From Flavobacteriales bacterium UBA6051 (lineage in GTDB: Bacteria > Bacteroidota > Bacteroidia > Flavobacteriales_D > Crocinitomicaceae): a stretch of 64,000 nt of DNA. The DNA lies in assembly GCA_002427735.1 (NCBI GenBank), contig DIYP01000005.1, positions 124,001 to 188,000 on the forward strand, given 5' to 3'. This document shows, one piece after another, positions 1 through 8,626 of this stretch. A program made the position numbers and the translations under genes. Below the pieces are notes generated by a model. That model was not told where the DNA came from and ran no database searches. It was given only the letters and a program-made list of their open reading frames with translations. Numbering within the stretch: position 1 is the first letter of the stretch; every line of letters begins with the position of its first letter.

Positions 1-204
1 CAGAACATCAAAACCTGTTCCTGTTTTCATTTGAATATCTAAAAAAACAAGGTCGGGCTTATGCTCTTTAATAGCAGCGACACCTTCATCTACGTCATCC
101 GCTTCTCCGCAAATTTCAAACTTCCCTTTAAAATGTCGATTCAGCTGATTTTTCAACAAAAATCGTGCATCCTCTTCATCATCTATAAGTATTGTGCGAA
201 TCAT
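1..204 (-). CDS. LytTR-type response regulator, receiver domain N-terminus (cut by window edge)
   Basis: Only the first 68 codons lie in the window. The translation begins MIRTILIDDEEDARFLL and continues to a LDIQM phospho-acceptor segment, so this is a CheY-like receiver domain with the acidic pocket near the N-terminus and the conserved Asp at the end of beta-3. Its ATG overlaps the stop codon of the upstream histidine kinase (ATGA at 201-204), so the two are translationally coupled. Kinases of the LytS class normally pair with LytTR DNA-binding regulators, but the output domain is outside the window, so that part of the call is inferred. Confidence 0.85.
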   Translation of the reverse strand, partial: MIRTILIDDEEDARFLLKNQLNRHFKGKFEICGEADDVDEGVAAIKEHKPDLVFLDIQMKTGTGFDVL

Positions 205-2093
205 TTACTCACTGGTATTAAAATCTCTACTCTTGTTCCCCCTTCAGGAATTTCCTCAATTCGAACCGCACTTTCACCTCCTAATCGTTCCTGAGTGATC
301 GAAATGCCCTTGGATTCGTGTCCACGTCCTTTTTTCGACTCCAGACTTTTCACAAGTCCAATACCATCATCTTCGATGAGACATGTGATGAACTTATCAC
401 TTTTCATCCTAAGGTCAATTTGAATAGTTCCCTTCGTTCCTTTTGGAAGAATTCCGTGCCAAAGCGCATTTTCTGCAAAAGGTTGAAGAATCAAAGGCGG
501 GATTTGCGTGTTATTCAAGTCTATTGAATTATCAATATCGAGCGTGTAAGACAACTTATCATTTGTACGTAGAATCTCTAAATCCAAGTAAAGCTTTAGT
601 GTATCGATTTCATCCTTTAGCGAAATGGTTGACTTCCCACTGTTCTCTAAAATAATCCGCAAGAGATCAGCGAAATCTCCCATATAGTCAGATGCAATAT
701 CTTCGCGCCCTTCGATGTACATGCGTTGAATGCTATTCAGACTATTGAAAATAAAATGAGGATTCATTTGTGCTCGAAGTGCTTTTTGCTTGAGTTGTGT
801 TTGAATCAAGCGAGCCTTGGATTTTCTGTTACGACTAACGACAATGATTAAGATAATGATGGCCAAAACCAATATTCCCAGACCGATCAACTGATAGGTC
901 AAGCGGCTAATTCTTAGCTTATTATTGACATCCTCTTCCCTTAAAATTCTATTCTCATTTTCCTTTTCAGCGGTTTCATAGGCAAGCTCCAACTCATTTA
1001 CACGATTGAGTACATCTTCATTTTTTAGTTTCTCATTGATCTCTGTACTGAGCTTGTAATAGCTTAAAGCATTTTTGGAATCTCCCGCATATTCATAAAC
1101 ATCTGTAAGTAAGAGATAGGCGTCCATAAGCACCCATTGATCATCAATTTTTTTAGCGATGGCAACACTTTCCAAGGCTGCTTCAAGTGCTTCATCAAAA
1201 TTACCATACTTAAGTTCCGCAGCGCCTATATTTAGTTTGACACTGGCCACCTTCGGCTGTAAACCAAGTTCTTCAAATAAGTCTAATGATAAATTCAAAT
1301 GGATCAGTGCAGAATCTCTCTGATCCTGTCGACTGTAATACTCTCCTATACTTTGCTCGCCTACTGCCTGTTCAATGACGTCTCCCACTTTTTTCGCGTA
1401 CTTCAATGACAACCTTGCGCTCTTTATGGCTTCTTCGTTGTTGCCCATTGAAAAGTAAGCAAATGATCTTTTTGAGTGAACGTGCATTAGGCCTCTATCA
1501 TTTTTATCTTTCTCATGAATGGTTTGGCCCTTGTCAAAATAATCCAAGGCAGTTTCAAATTGACCGAGATAGGTGTTTACATTTCCAATATTGATATACG
1601 TATCTGCCATTCTGCTTTCTTTATTCTCCTTGGAAAAGTAATCCAGCACTTCCAAATACTTTTCCTGAGCACCGGCAAAATCACCTCGCTGAGCGTCCAG
1701 AATGGCTAATTCATTTAAACAAGCTATTTCTCCGATCGAATTATCCGCTTCAACATACAACTGTTTACTTTTAATGAAATAGTTCTCAGCCAAACTAAAC
1801 AGACCAGCACTAGAATAATAGACGCCATAAGATCTATTTAGCTCACCTTCGAGGAACTTAAGATCACGATCGGCAAGCATTCGAGATACCGTGTCCAACT
1901 GAGCTTTGGCCGCTTCTCGATCATTCAATTCCAGGAACCAAAACAATTTAAGGCGGATTTTAATCTCGCTCGTATCAGCGTTCACTTTTGTCAAGGCTTC
2001 CTCCAACTGTTCTTGATTCTCCCCCTGTCCAAAACCAACTTTTGTAATAACTGCGAAGAGTGCGGTCATCAATAAGAGAAGAAACAATTTCAT
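201..2093 (-). CDS. TPR-containing sensor histidine kinase (LytS/His_kinase family)
   Basis: A 630-residue membrane sensor kinase. A signal peptide (about residues 1-22) precedes a periplasmic array of tetratricopeptide-like repeats (about 50-370), a coiled coil, one membrane helix (about 399-419) and a cytoplasmic kinase. The phospho-acceptor motif is NPHFIFNSLNSIQ with His446. An N-box (PFAENALWHGI) and a glycine-rich DDGIGL segment mark the ATPase domain. This architecture is common in Bacteroidota, where the TPR region is thought to sense or bind proteins. The 4-base overlap with the downstream response regulator makes them a two-component pair. The signal sensed is unknown. Confidence 0.9.
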   Translation of the reverse strand: MKLFLLLLMTALFAVITKVGFGQGENQEQLEEALTKVNADTSEIKIRLKLFWFLELNDREAAKAQLDTVSRMLADRDLKFLEGELNRSYGVYYSSAGLFSLAENYFIKSKQLYVEADNSIGEIACLNELAILDAQRGDFAGAQEKYLEVLDYFSKENKESRMADTYINIGNVNTYLGQFETALDYFDKGQTIHEKDKNDRGLMHVHSKRSFAYFSMGNNEEAIKSARLSLKYAKKVGDVIEQAVGEQSIGEYYSRQDQRDSALIHLNLSLDLFEELGLQPKVASVKLNIGAAELKYGNFDEALEAALESVAIAKKIDDQWVLMDAYLLLTDVYEYAGDSKNALSYYKLSTEINEKLKNEDVLNRVNELELAYETAEKENENRILREEDVNNKLRISRLTYQLIGLGILVLAIIILIIVVSRNRKSKARLIQTQLKQKALRAQMNPHFIFNSLNSIQRMYIEGREDIASDYMGDFADLLRIILENSGKSTISLKDEIDTLKLYLDLEILRTNDKLSYTLDIDNSIDLNNTQIPPLILQPFAENALWHGILPKGTKGTIQIDLRMKSDKFITCLIEDDGIGLVKSLESKKGRGHESKGISITQERLGGESAVRIEEIPEGGTRVEILIPVSK

Positions 2094-2124
2094 ACGAGTT
2101 CTTTTTGACGTAGTTTAAGAGAAG

Positions 2125-2132
2125 CGAATATA
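2125..2132 (-). promoter_or_regulatory. Possible -7 box for the kinase/regulator operon
   Basis: On the minus strand the bases read TATATTCG, one change from the Bacteroidota TAnnTTTG box, about 30 bases before the kinase start. A TTG lies 15 bases further upstream, slightly closer than usual. This is a weak, pattern-only call. Confidence 0.3.
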
Positions 2133-2353
2133 ATCAATCATATGTGTCAATAATCCGCGGCTGTACGAATAGCAGAATATTTAGTTATATCGGTCAGCTA
2201 AAATTATCAATTGGAAAAAAAGAGCGGATAATGCCATTGAATATGATCAGTTAGGGATAAAAAATTGTGAACATCCAATAATAATTAAACATAACTCCTT
2301 ACTGAATAGCTATTTGCGATTTTTTTCACAAAATAGGAATGCAATAAATAAAA

Positions 2354-2375
2354 TTTACTAAATCCGTTTAGTAAA
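2354..2375. promoter_or_regulatory. Operator-like inverted repeat O1
   Basis: Perfect 9-base arms TTTACTAAA and TTTAGTAAA are separated by TCCG. The core shares TAAA-N4-TTTAG with two further sites at 2401 and 2458. The centre is 2364.5, 42 bases (four helical turns) from O2. A LacI-family gene lies just downstream of the lectin gene. Confidence 0.6.
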
Positions 2376-2400
2376 CCATTTATTTGATTCAACCCTCAAT

Positions 2401-2413
2401 TAAAACGGTTTAG
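2401..2413. promoter_or_regulatory. Operator-like site O2
   Basis: The bases TAAAACGGTTTAG form a near-palindrome around a central CG, as is typical of LacI-family operators. It matches O3 at 11 of the 12 positions of the TAAA-N4-TTTA core. Confidence 0.55.
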
Positions 2414-2457
2414 TGAACCTACAAGAGTACAGAAAATTGCAGTGAATTCAATTTTCG

Positions 2458-2471
2458 CTAAAACGATTTAG
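2458..2471. promoter_or_regulatory. Operator-like site O3, next to the lectin -7 box
   Basis: CTAAAACGATTTAG is a 14-base near-palindrome with one mismatched pair around a central CG. It ends four bases before the putative -7 box of the lectin gene, so a bound repressor would block RNA polymerase. Repression is inferred from position. Confidence 0.6.
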
Positions 2472-2475
2472 GGTA

Positions 2476-2483
2476 TACATTTG
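2476..2483 (+). promoter_or_regulatory. -7 promoter box of the lectin-like gene
   Basis: TACATTTG matches the Bacteroidota -7 consensus TAnnTTTG and lies 36 bases before the start codon. No good TTG -33 box is present at the usual distance, so the promoter may be weak or depend on a regulator. Confidence 0.55.
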
Positions 2484-2518
2484 CGCCACAAGACGAAATT
2501 ACAACACTATTCATATCC

Positions 2519-4570
2519 ATGAAAAAACTACTCATCGTTTTTGGTTTCTTAGCTTTATCGAATGTATCCCTAGCTTGCGGATTCGATGGAGACGAGACAA
2601 ATGCCGGAACATTAACTCCTACAGCAGGTTACCAAACTGAAAATGCTGTCAGCAGCGGCGATTATTTCGTTGTAAGTGTTACTTGCGGTAATACATATAA
2701 TTTCAATTTTTGTAACAATGGTGGGTCAGCCTCATGGGATACCCAATTGACCATACTTCAAACCGATGGCGTTACAGAGCTGGCAGATAATGATGATAAC
2801 TGTGGACTTCAGTCAGATGTTTCATGGACAGCAGATTTTACAGGCACTGTGTATGTATTAGTTTCTGAATTTTTCTGTGATAATACAGGAGGGTCAAACG
2901 GAGCTACTTTAGCATACAACGTTACTCCGGCTACATTAGATGCTGGATTTACACTTGCATCAAGCGGTTGTACATCCGCTACCGCAACTATTACTGGTGA
3001 CACCGGAGGTACATTCGCATTTAATCCAGCCCCTGGCGATGCCGCCGTGATAGATCCTACAACGGGAGCTATTACAAATGGTACAGCAGGAGCAACATAC
3101 ACTGTTGAATACACAATCAACTGTGGCGTTAGCACCACTCAAAGCGTAACATTGGATGCAACAGGAAACCCAAACTTCACACTAAGCGTTGTTTGTGGTG
3201 GTGCAACGGCGAACGTAACCGGAACGCCAGGTGGTACGTTTGCCTTCAATCCTGCACCGGGTGATGGTTCGCAAATTGATGCAACTACAGGAAGCGTTAC
3301 GAATGGAACTGTTGGGACAACCTACTTTGTAGAATACACGGTCTGTAGTTCCTCTTCTATCCAATCTGCCACGGTACTTGATGATAACTGTTGGTCACTG
3401 AATGGTGATGCTCAATACATAACTGTTGGTGGTGAACAATGTATTCAACTAACGGCTGCAGTGAACGACCAAACTGGATGTGCATGGAACTCATCGCAAA
3501 TTGACTTCGCTTCCGATTTTACTCTTACCCTCGATTATTACTTCGGAAACAATATTGGCGGCGCTGACGGAAACACGTTCACCTTTCAACCAAGCGGTTC
3601 TACTGCCTGCGGTACACCAGGTGCACAACTTGGAGCTGGTAGTATTAGTAACGCTCTAGCAATTGAGTTCGATACGTATGATAACGACGGAAGTGCAACA
3701 AATGACTTGTCTTGTGATCACATCGCCATTGAAATCGACGGCGATCACCCTGATGACCCTAGTTTCTTCCCTGCAAATGCAGCACCGCTGTGTGGACCAC
3801 AATGTGCTAAATCAGGAGGTGGGAACATAGATGATGGTGGCACTTATACTGTTGACATTGATTGGAATGCGGCAACACAAGTATTGGAAGTTTATTTCGA
3901 CGGTTCATTGCGCCTATCCTGTACAAACGATTTTGTTACCAATGTTTTTGGCGGGCAAAGCAATGTGTATTGGGGAGCAACAGCGGCAACCGGAGGCTTG
4001 AATAATCAACAATACTTTTGTCCAAGCACGATTGTAATCTTACCCGTTGAACTGTCTTCTTTCGAAAACACATGTGACGGAGAAACTGAACTTTTTAACT
4101 GGACAACTGCATCAGAAGACAGAGTTGATTATTTCCAGTTGGAATATACATACGATGGACTCGTCTTTTATCCGATTGAAAAACTAAATGCTGTTGGATC
4201 TTCTCAAACAGAAGAGAGCTATCAAGTTTCAATTATGACTGATGATCCAAAGCAACGTTATTATCGACTGAAAATAGTTGATGACAACGGTGAGTACGAT
4301 TATTCTGATCTCATTGCCGGAAAGCGTTGTTTATATGCTGGTGAACTCATCACCACTATCAAGCAAACTTCTGAAAAACTTACACTAAGCACAAAAGATG
4401 CATCAGAAGTAGTCTTGATTAATCAGTTGGGACAAGTACTTTTCTCAGGATTTACCTCAGACAAAGCTCTACAGATAGATACGCGAAATTTAGCTACCGG
4501 GGTATACTGTGTGAATGCCAGAAACCAACATGGGATTCAGCAAACTAGGAAAGTATTCATTAAGAACTAA
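2519..4570 (+). CDS. Secreted L-type lectin-like protein with T9SS sorting domain
   Basis: A 683-residue exported protein. A signal peptide ends near SNVSLA. Residues about 20-140 resemble a PPC/CUB-like beta domain. Two tandem repeats of about 75 residues follow, each containing GTFAFNPAPGD. A region of about 290-505 has the L-type lectin signature (AIEFDTYDND, then HIAIEIDGD, then VEVYFDGS-like strands). The last 80 or so residues form a T9SS type A sorting domain ending in KVFIKN. The likely role is surface or secreted carbohydrate binding. Its 3' end overlaps the convergent LacI gene by 4 bases, and three operator-like sites precede it. The lectin assignment is from pattern recognition; the ligand is unknown. 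Confidence 0.8.
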   Translation: MKKLLIVFGFLALSNVSLACGFDGDETNAGTLTPTAGYQTENAVSSGDYFVVSVTCGNTYNFNFCNNGGSASWDTQLTILQTDGVTELADNDDNCGLQSDVSWTADFTGTVYVLVSEFFCDNTGGSNGATLAYNVTPATLDAGFTLASSGCTSATATITGDTGGTFAFNPAPGDAAVIDPTTGAITNGTAGATYTVEYTINCGVSTTQSVTLDATGNPNFTLSVVCGGATANVTGTPGGTFAFNPAPGDGSQIDATTGSVTNGTVGTTYFVEYTVCSSSSIQSATVLDDNCWSLNGDAQYITVGGEQCIQLTAAVNDQTGCAWNSSQIDFASDFTLTLDYYFGNNIGGADGNTFTFQPSGSTACGTPGAQLGAGSISNALAIEFDTYDNDGSATNDLSCDHIAIEIDGDHPDDPSFFPANAAPLCGPQCAKSGGGNIDDGGTYTVDIDWNAATQVLEVYFDGSLRLSCTNDFVTNVFGGQSNVYWGATAATGGLNNQQYFCPSTIVILPVELSSFENTCDGETELFNWTTASEDRVDYFQLEYTYDGLVFYPIEKLNAVGSSQTEESYQVSIMTDDPKQRYYRLKIVDDNGEYDYSDLIAGKRCLYAGELITTIKQTSEKLTLSTKDASEVVLINQLGQVLFSGFTSDKALQIDTRNLATGVYCVNARNQHGIQQTRKVFIKN

Positions 4571-5559
4571 TGCGACTGCCGAGCGATAAATTCACATGGT
4601 AGAATAAAATGCTGTCCTGGTTCCTTTGATTCCTTTAATCGCTCGTACATGCGTGCTACCGATTGAACACCAATCTCTGTAACAGGCTGACGAATAGCTG
4701 AAATCGGAGGATTCATGTACTCAAATGAATCGCTGTCATCAAAGGAAATTAATCGAACGCTTTCAGGAATGGCAACATTTAATTTATTCAATGCACTCAG
4801 TGTTGGAAGCGTACACTTATTATTCAATGCCACGAAAGAATCCGTTCCTTTCTCTAATTCCGCCGCAATCTGTGCATCAATTTCCTCCTGTGTATTAGAA
4901 ACATCCAGATAATCAAAATCAATTTTTGCCTTTTCACACGCAACTTTTGTCCCCTCAATTCTGTCCTGAATTGTTGAAACGTTCGAAGGTGAAGGAACCA
5001 ATGCTACCAAGCGCTTAGGTTTCGTTGAAAAGGATCTGATTAGTTTCTCGGATTCTGAAACATTATCAACACCAACAAAGTCTGCATTCTCATCTCCAGG
5101 TCTATCCGTAAATACGACGGGGATATGCGTTGAATGCAAAATAGGGATCAATTCCTTAATATTATTCCCCGGAGCAATGATCATTCCATCAATACTGCGT
5201 TGAATCAATTCGCGCATCAAGACTTTTTCTAACTCAACATCATCATTAGTATTAACAATAAAAGTGTTGTAACCAGAATCATAGAGTTTCTCTTGAATTG
5301 TCTTGCAAATTTCAGCGTAAAAAGGGTTAGAAATATCGGGTAAGACAAGTCCAATTGTTTTCGTTTCACCCTGGCGCAAGCTTTTTGCAAAGAAATTTGG
5401 AACGTACGATAATTCCTCTGCTTTCGCTTTTATAAGCTTTTGTTTTTCTTTACTGATATTAAACTGATCTCCTTTTCCATTGAGAACAAAGGATACAGTG
5501 GCTTTTGAAACGTTTAGTGCTTTGGCAATATCGTTCAGTGATGTTCTTTTGGCCTTCAT
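4567..5559 (-). CDS. LacI-family transcriptional regulator
   Basis: A 330-residue repressor-type protein. The N-terminal helix-turn-helix (DIAKALNVSKATVSFVLNGK) and hinge are followed by a periplasmic-binding-protein-like effector domain starting at KTIGLVLPDISNPFYAEI. It would bind a palindromic operator with a central CG and respond to a small ligand, usually a sugar. Its stop codon overlaps that of the convergent lectin gene, and operator-like sites precede that gene, so the lectin is the best candidate target. The leader at 5565-5580 contains GTGCGGTTCAGT, loosely like the operators, which could allow autoregulation; this is weak. Confidence 0.93.
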   Translation of the reverse strand: MKAKRTSLNDIAKALNVSKATVSFVLNGKGDQFNISKEKQKLIKAKAEELSYVPNFFAKSLRQGETKTIGLVLPDISNPFYAEICKTIQEKLYDSGYNTFIVNTNDDVELEKVLMRELIQRSIDGMIIAPGNNIKELIPILHSTHIPVVFTDRPGDENADFVGVDNVSESEKLIRSFSTKPKRLVALVPSPSNVSTIQDRIEGTKVACEKAKIDFDYLDVSNTQEEIDAQIAAELEKGTDSFVALNNKCTLPTLSALNKLNVAIPESVRLISFDDSDSFEYMNPPISAIRQPVTEIGVQSVARMYERLKESKEPGQHFILPCEFIARQSH

Positions 5560-5623
5560 GTCGTTAAGTGCGGTTCAGTCTAAATATAAGGAAAATAGCC
5601 TATGGTATACCAAGGTAAACTTC

Positions 5624-6430
5624 TTACTTCGGTAGTTTAGCAATCATTTGTTCATATTCTGTTTTGTAATCGCTTCGCCCTTGACAACCAGATGTAATTG
5701 CCGCATTATGGAAGTGATCAATACGATCTCCCGGATCAGGATGTGTACTTAAGAACTCAGGCTGTCTCGCACCACCCATTGCCTCTATTTTCTCGAAAAA
5801 GCCTGCTCCGCCAGCTGCATTATAGTCAGTTGGGCATAAATACTCTACAGAACGTGCATCAGCCTCAGTCTCATGCTTTCGCGAAAAACGTAAACCAATA
5901 AGTGCTCCCGTCACCTGTTTCAGCGCCGCTCTGTCTCCTGCCAAAACATCCAATAGAATCTGAATTCCAAACATCTTGGTCATTTGTCGTGTGGAGTGGC
6001 GCATATCAGCGTGCCCAATTTCATGACCTAGGACACCTGCAAACTCGTCTTCAGACTCCAAGAACTTAAGAATTCCTGTATAGATGTATATGTATCCTCC
6101 GGGTGTACAAAAAGCATTTAACGTACTGTCATCGTGAATTACACGTAAACGCCAGTCAAACTCATCTTTAAAATCAACTTTACCCGAGTTTAAAATTTTA
6201 TCTCGGACTTTATATACATAAGCATAAATATCAGGGTATTGCGCAGAGTCTAACAAAGGATATTGGTTCGGGTTTCCATCGATTTCAGCCGCTACTTGTG
6301 CACCCAACTCTTTATCTTGTTGGACAGTAAACAAATTGACCCCCTTCCCTTTATTATTTTCATTGATTACTCCACAAGCTCCCAAGATCATGGTTGCAAA
6401 AAGTAAAAGTGCAAAATTGATTTTTTTCAT
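5624..6430 (-). CDS. M48-family zinc metalloprotease, lipoprotein
   Basis: A 268-residue envelope protease. The signal sequence ends in a lipobox (ILGAC, Cys19), so it should be lipid-anchored. The zinc motif HEIGH is at residues 136-140 and the third ligand is probably Glu189 in HETEAD. This matches the BepA/LoiP-like branch of M48, which degrades or helps fold outer membrane proteins. It lacks the C-terminal TPR domain of BepA. It appears to be transcribed alone; the LacI gene begins 64 bases downstream in the opposite sense of flow only by position, without overlap. Confidence 0.88.
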   Translation of the reverse strand: MKKINFALLLFATMILGACGVINENNKGKGVNLFTVQQDKELGAQVAAEIDGNPNQYPLLDSAQYPDIYAYVYKVRDKILNSGKVDFKDEFDWRLRVIHDDSTLNAFCTPGGYIYIYTGILKFLESEDEFAGVLGHEIGHADMRHSTRQMTKMFGIQILLDVLAGDRAALKQVTGALIGLRFSRKHETEADARSVEYLCPTDYNAAGGAGFFEKIEAMGGARQPEFLSTHPDPGDRIDHFHNAAITSGCQGRSDYKTEYEQMIAKLPK

Positions 6431-6482
6431 CGTCTATTTATTGGTTTCGCTCTAATTATCTCAATAATCCTGCCTAAAACAG

Positions 6483-7127
6483 TTAGTAGAAATAATTGAC
6501 TGCAAATGTAATCAAAGTTCCTGTGAACCAGCCAACCACCATTTCTAAAAGTGAATGCTTTTCAAGATACAATCGAGCGCTCATGACCAATCCAGAAACG
6601 ATTACCACAAAGGCTAACACCCAGAATTCATATTGGAGATGCTGCGCAACATAAGCAAAAATAAAACCGGTTAATATCCCCACTCCAGCGGCATGAATAC
6701 TCACTTTTCTCCAACGGTTGAGAAAGTAAAATAGCCCCGTAACGATTGCACCTGACAAAGGCAAAGCCAATGCAAACTTCGAGATAGTGCCTGGGCCAAG
6801 CTTAATGATAAATAGCGCATACAAAGCCACACAATATGCAAACATGATCAAGATCGGGAGCCCTCTTTCTTTGCGCGTCTCCATTTCAATCGTCTCAATG
6901 GCTCCCCAGCGTTGAAGAAGAATAAATGATATTCCTGGAAGCGCAGTGCAAAAAATAAAGAAAATACTCAGCAACCCCCATTTACCTTGATCCGGCAAGG
7001 TGTAAAGGCAATCGACATTGAAAATGTAATCTTGATTAGACGGAACGTAAAGCGCAATCCCCAATGCATACAAAGGCATAAAAAGAGGCATAAAAACCCA
7101 GGAAATGAATTGCGCCAGTATTCTCAT
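6483..7127 (-). CDS. PAP2-like integral membrane protein
   Basis: A 214-residue protein with about six hydrophobic helices. The order RKERGLP, SIHA and SARLYLEKHSLLEMVVGW resembles the three PAP2 phosphatase motifs (KX6RP, PSGH, SRX5HX3D), with changes at catalytic positions: SIHA replaces PSGH and Glu stands in for the final Asp. It may act on a lipid phosphate or may have lost activity. The start codon overlaps the rpoN stop codon by one base, so it is probably co-translated with rpoN. Confidence 0.6.
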   Translation of the reverse strand: MRILAQFISWVFMPLFMPLYALGIALYVPSNQDYIFNVDCLYTLPDQGKWGLLSIFFIFCTALPGISFILLQRWGAIETIEMETRKERGLPILIMFAYCVALYALFIIKLGPGTISKFALALPLSGAIVTGLFYFLNRWRKVSIHAAGVGILTGFIFAYVAQHLQYEFWVLAFVVIVSGLVMSARLYLEKHSLLEMVVGWFTGTLITFAVNYFY

Positions 7128-8572
7128 TATAGCTCTTTTCTCAACCGAGCAACTGGAATATTCAACTGTTCACGGTACTTCGCTACCGTTCTTCGCGCTA
7201 TGTTGTAGCCTTTTTCTTTGAGCAACGTCGCTAGTTTTTCATCTGTCAGTGGCTTGCGCTTTTCTTCATTATCAATTGCCTCGGAAAGAATTTTCTTCAC
7301 TTCACGTGTAGAGACTTCTTCACCAGAATCTGTAGATAACGACTCGGAGAAAAAATACTTTAAGGGGAAAATTCCCTGACCAGTTTGCACGTGCTTACTA
7401 TTTGCCACACGGGAAATTGTTGAAATATCCAGATTGACAATCTCTGCGATATCCTTCAGAATCATCGGCTTTAACTTGGTTTCATCACCCGTTAAAAAGT
7501 ACTCCTTTTGATAATTCATGATAGCGTCCATCGTTGTCAACAAGGTATTCTGACGTTGTTTGATGGCATCGATAAACCACTTTGCCCCGTCCAGTTTTTG
7601 CTTAACAAACGTGAGCGCCTCCTTATCTGACTTGCTTGCTTTAGCACCTTCAGAGTATGCTTTGAGCATATTCTTATACGTCTTACTCACTTTCAATTCA
7701 GGCGCGTTTCTTCCGTTGATCGTTACTTGTAAGCGACCCTCGTTTTCCACAATACTGAAGTCAGGAATGATTTGCTGATAATTTCCAGCGGCCTCCTTCA
7801 TCGAACCTCCTGGCTTAGGGTTTAGCTTAATAATTTCATCAATGGCCTCTTTCAAGTCTTCGTCATTGATTTCAAGCTTTTTCAGAATCTTTTGATAGTG
7901 TTTTTTTGTAAACTCTTCAAAGTACTCTTCCAAAATTTTCTTTGCCGTAAATTTAGTGATGTCACCGTCTTGTTTTCGATTGATTTGAAGCAACAGACAT
8001 TCCTGTAGGTTGCGCGCTCCAACTCCTGCAGGGTCCAACTCCTGAATCATCGATAAAATTTCTTCAACTTCCTCTTCGGTAGTAGATACGTTGGAAGAGA
8101 ATGCCAAATCGTCAACAATGGCTTCCACTTCTCTATTCAGGTATCCCGAATCATCTAAATTACCGATAATCGTAACAGCAATAACCGTTTGGTGATCGTT
8201 CAGACTAAGCATGTGTAATTGCCCCACCATACGTTCCTGAAAAGATTGATCACCAGATAAAGGGATCACTTTATCATCATCGTCCTTGCCCTTATTGCTT
8301 ACTTGCGTTTTGTAGTCTGCATCGTCATCGAGGTAATCTGAGATATCAAAATCATCCTCCTCAGATTCAATCTCTTCATTGCTTTGCTCTTCATCACTCA
8401 ACTCACTTTCATCCTTCTCCTTCCCTTCTTCCAAAGCAGGGTTCTCCTCAATCTCTTGCTTAATTCTCATTTCAAGTTCCATGGTTGGTACTTCGAGCAA
8501 TTTCATCAATTGAATCTGCTGCGGTGAGAGTCGCTGCTCAAGCTTGAAAGAAAGATTCTGTTTTAACGCCAT
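7127..8572 (-). CDS. rpoN: RNA polymerase sigma-54 factor RpoN
   Basis: A 481-residue sigma-54. Region I begins SFKLEQRLSPQQIQLMKLL, followed by an acidic region II (about 45-100), the core-binding domain and the C-terminal RpoN box ARRTVAKYRE (about 459-468), which recognises the -24 element. All parts are present and of normal length. It lies between asnS (54 bases upstream) and the PAP2-like gene. Sigma-54 needs an AAA+ activator; none is encoded in this window. Confidence 0.97.
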   Translation of the reverse strand: MALKQNLSFKLEQRLSPQQIQLMKLLEVPTMELEMRIKQEIEENPALEEGKEKDESELSDEEQSNEEIESEEDDFDISDYLDDDADYKTQVSNKGKDDDDKVIPLSGDQSFQERMVGQLHMLSLNDHQTVIAVTIIGNLDDSGYLNREVEAIVDDLAFSSNVSTTEEEVEEILSMIQELDPAGVGARNLQECLLLQINRKQDGDITKFTAKKILEEYFEEFTKKHYQKILKKLEINDEDLKEAIDEIIKLNPKPGGSMKEAAGNYQQIIPDFSIVENEGRLQVTINGRNAPELKVSKTYKNMLKAYSEGAKASKSDKEALTFVKQKLDGAKWFIDAIKQRQNTLLTTMDAIMNYQKEYFLTGDETKLKPMILKDIAEIVNLDISTISRVANSKHVQTGQGIFPLKYFFSESLSTDSGEEVSTREVKKILSEAIDNEEKRKPLTDEKLATLLKEKGYNIARRTVAKYREQLNIPVARLRKEL

Positions 8573-8626
8573 GAGTTGTTTGTTGGAATTAATTTACTTC
8601 TTTTTCTCTAAAATCGTTCCAGAAAT

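Larger units (their letters stand above)
2094..2518. other. 425-base AT-rich intergenic regulatory region
   Basis: This gap separates the divergent kinase and lectin genes. No open frame in it looks real. It holds three TAAA-N4-TTTA operator-like sites and a -7 box for the lectin gene at its right end, and a weak -7 box for the kinase at its left end. Confidence 0.7.

Noticed and set aside
5565..5580. Operator-like site in the LacI leader
   Set aside because: It shares only part of the TAAA-N4-TTTA pattern, so autoregulation is not claimed.
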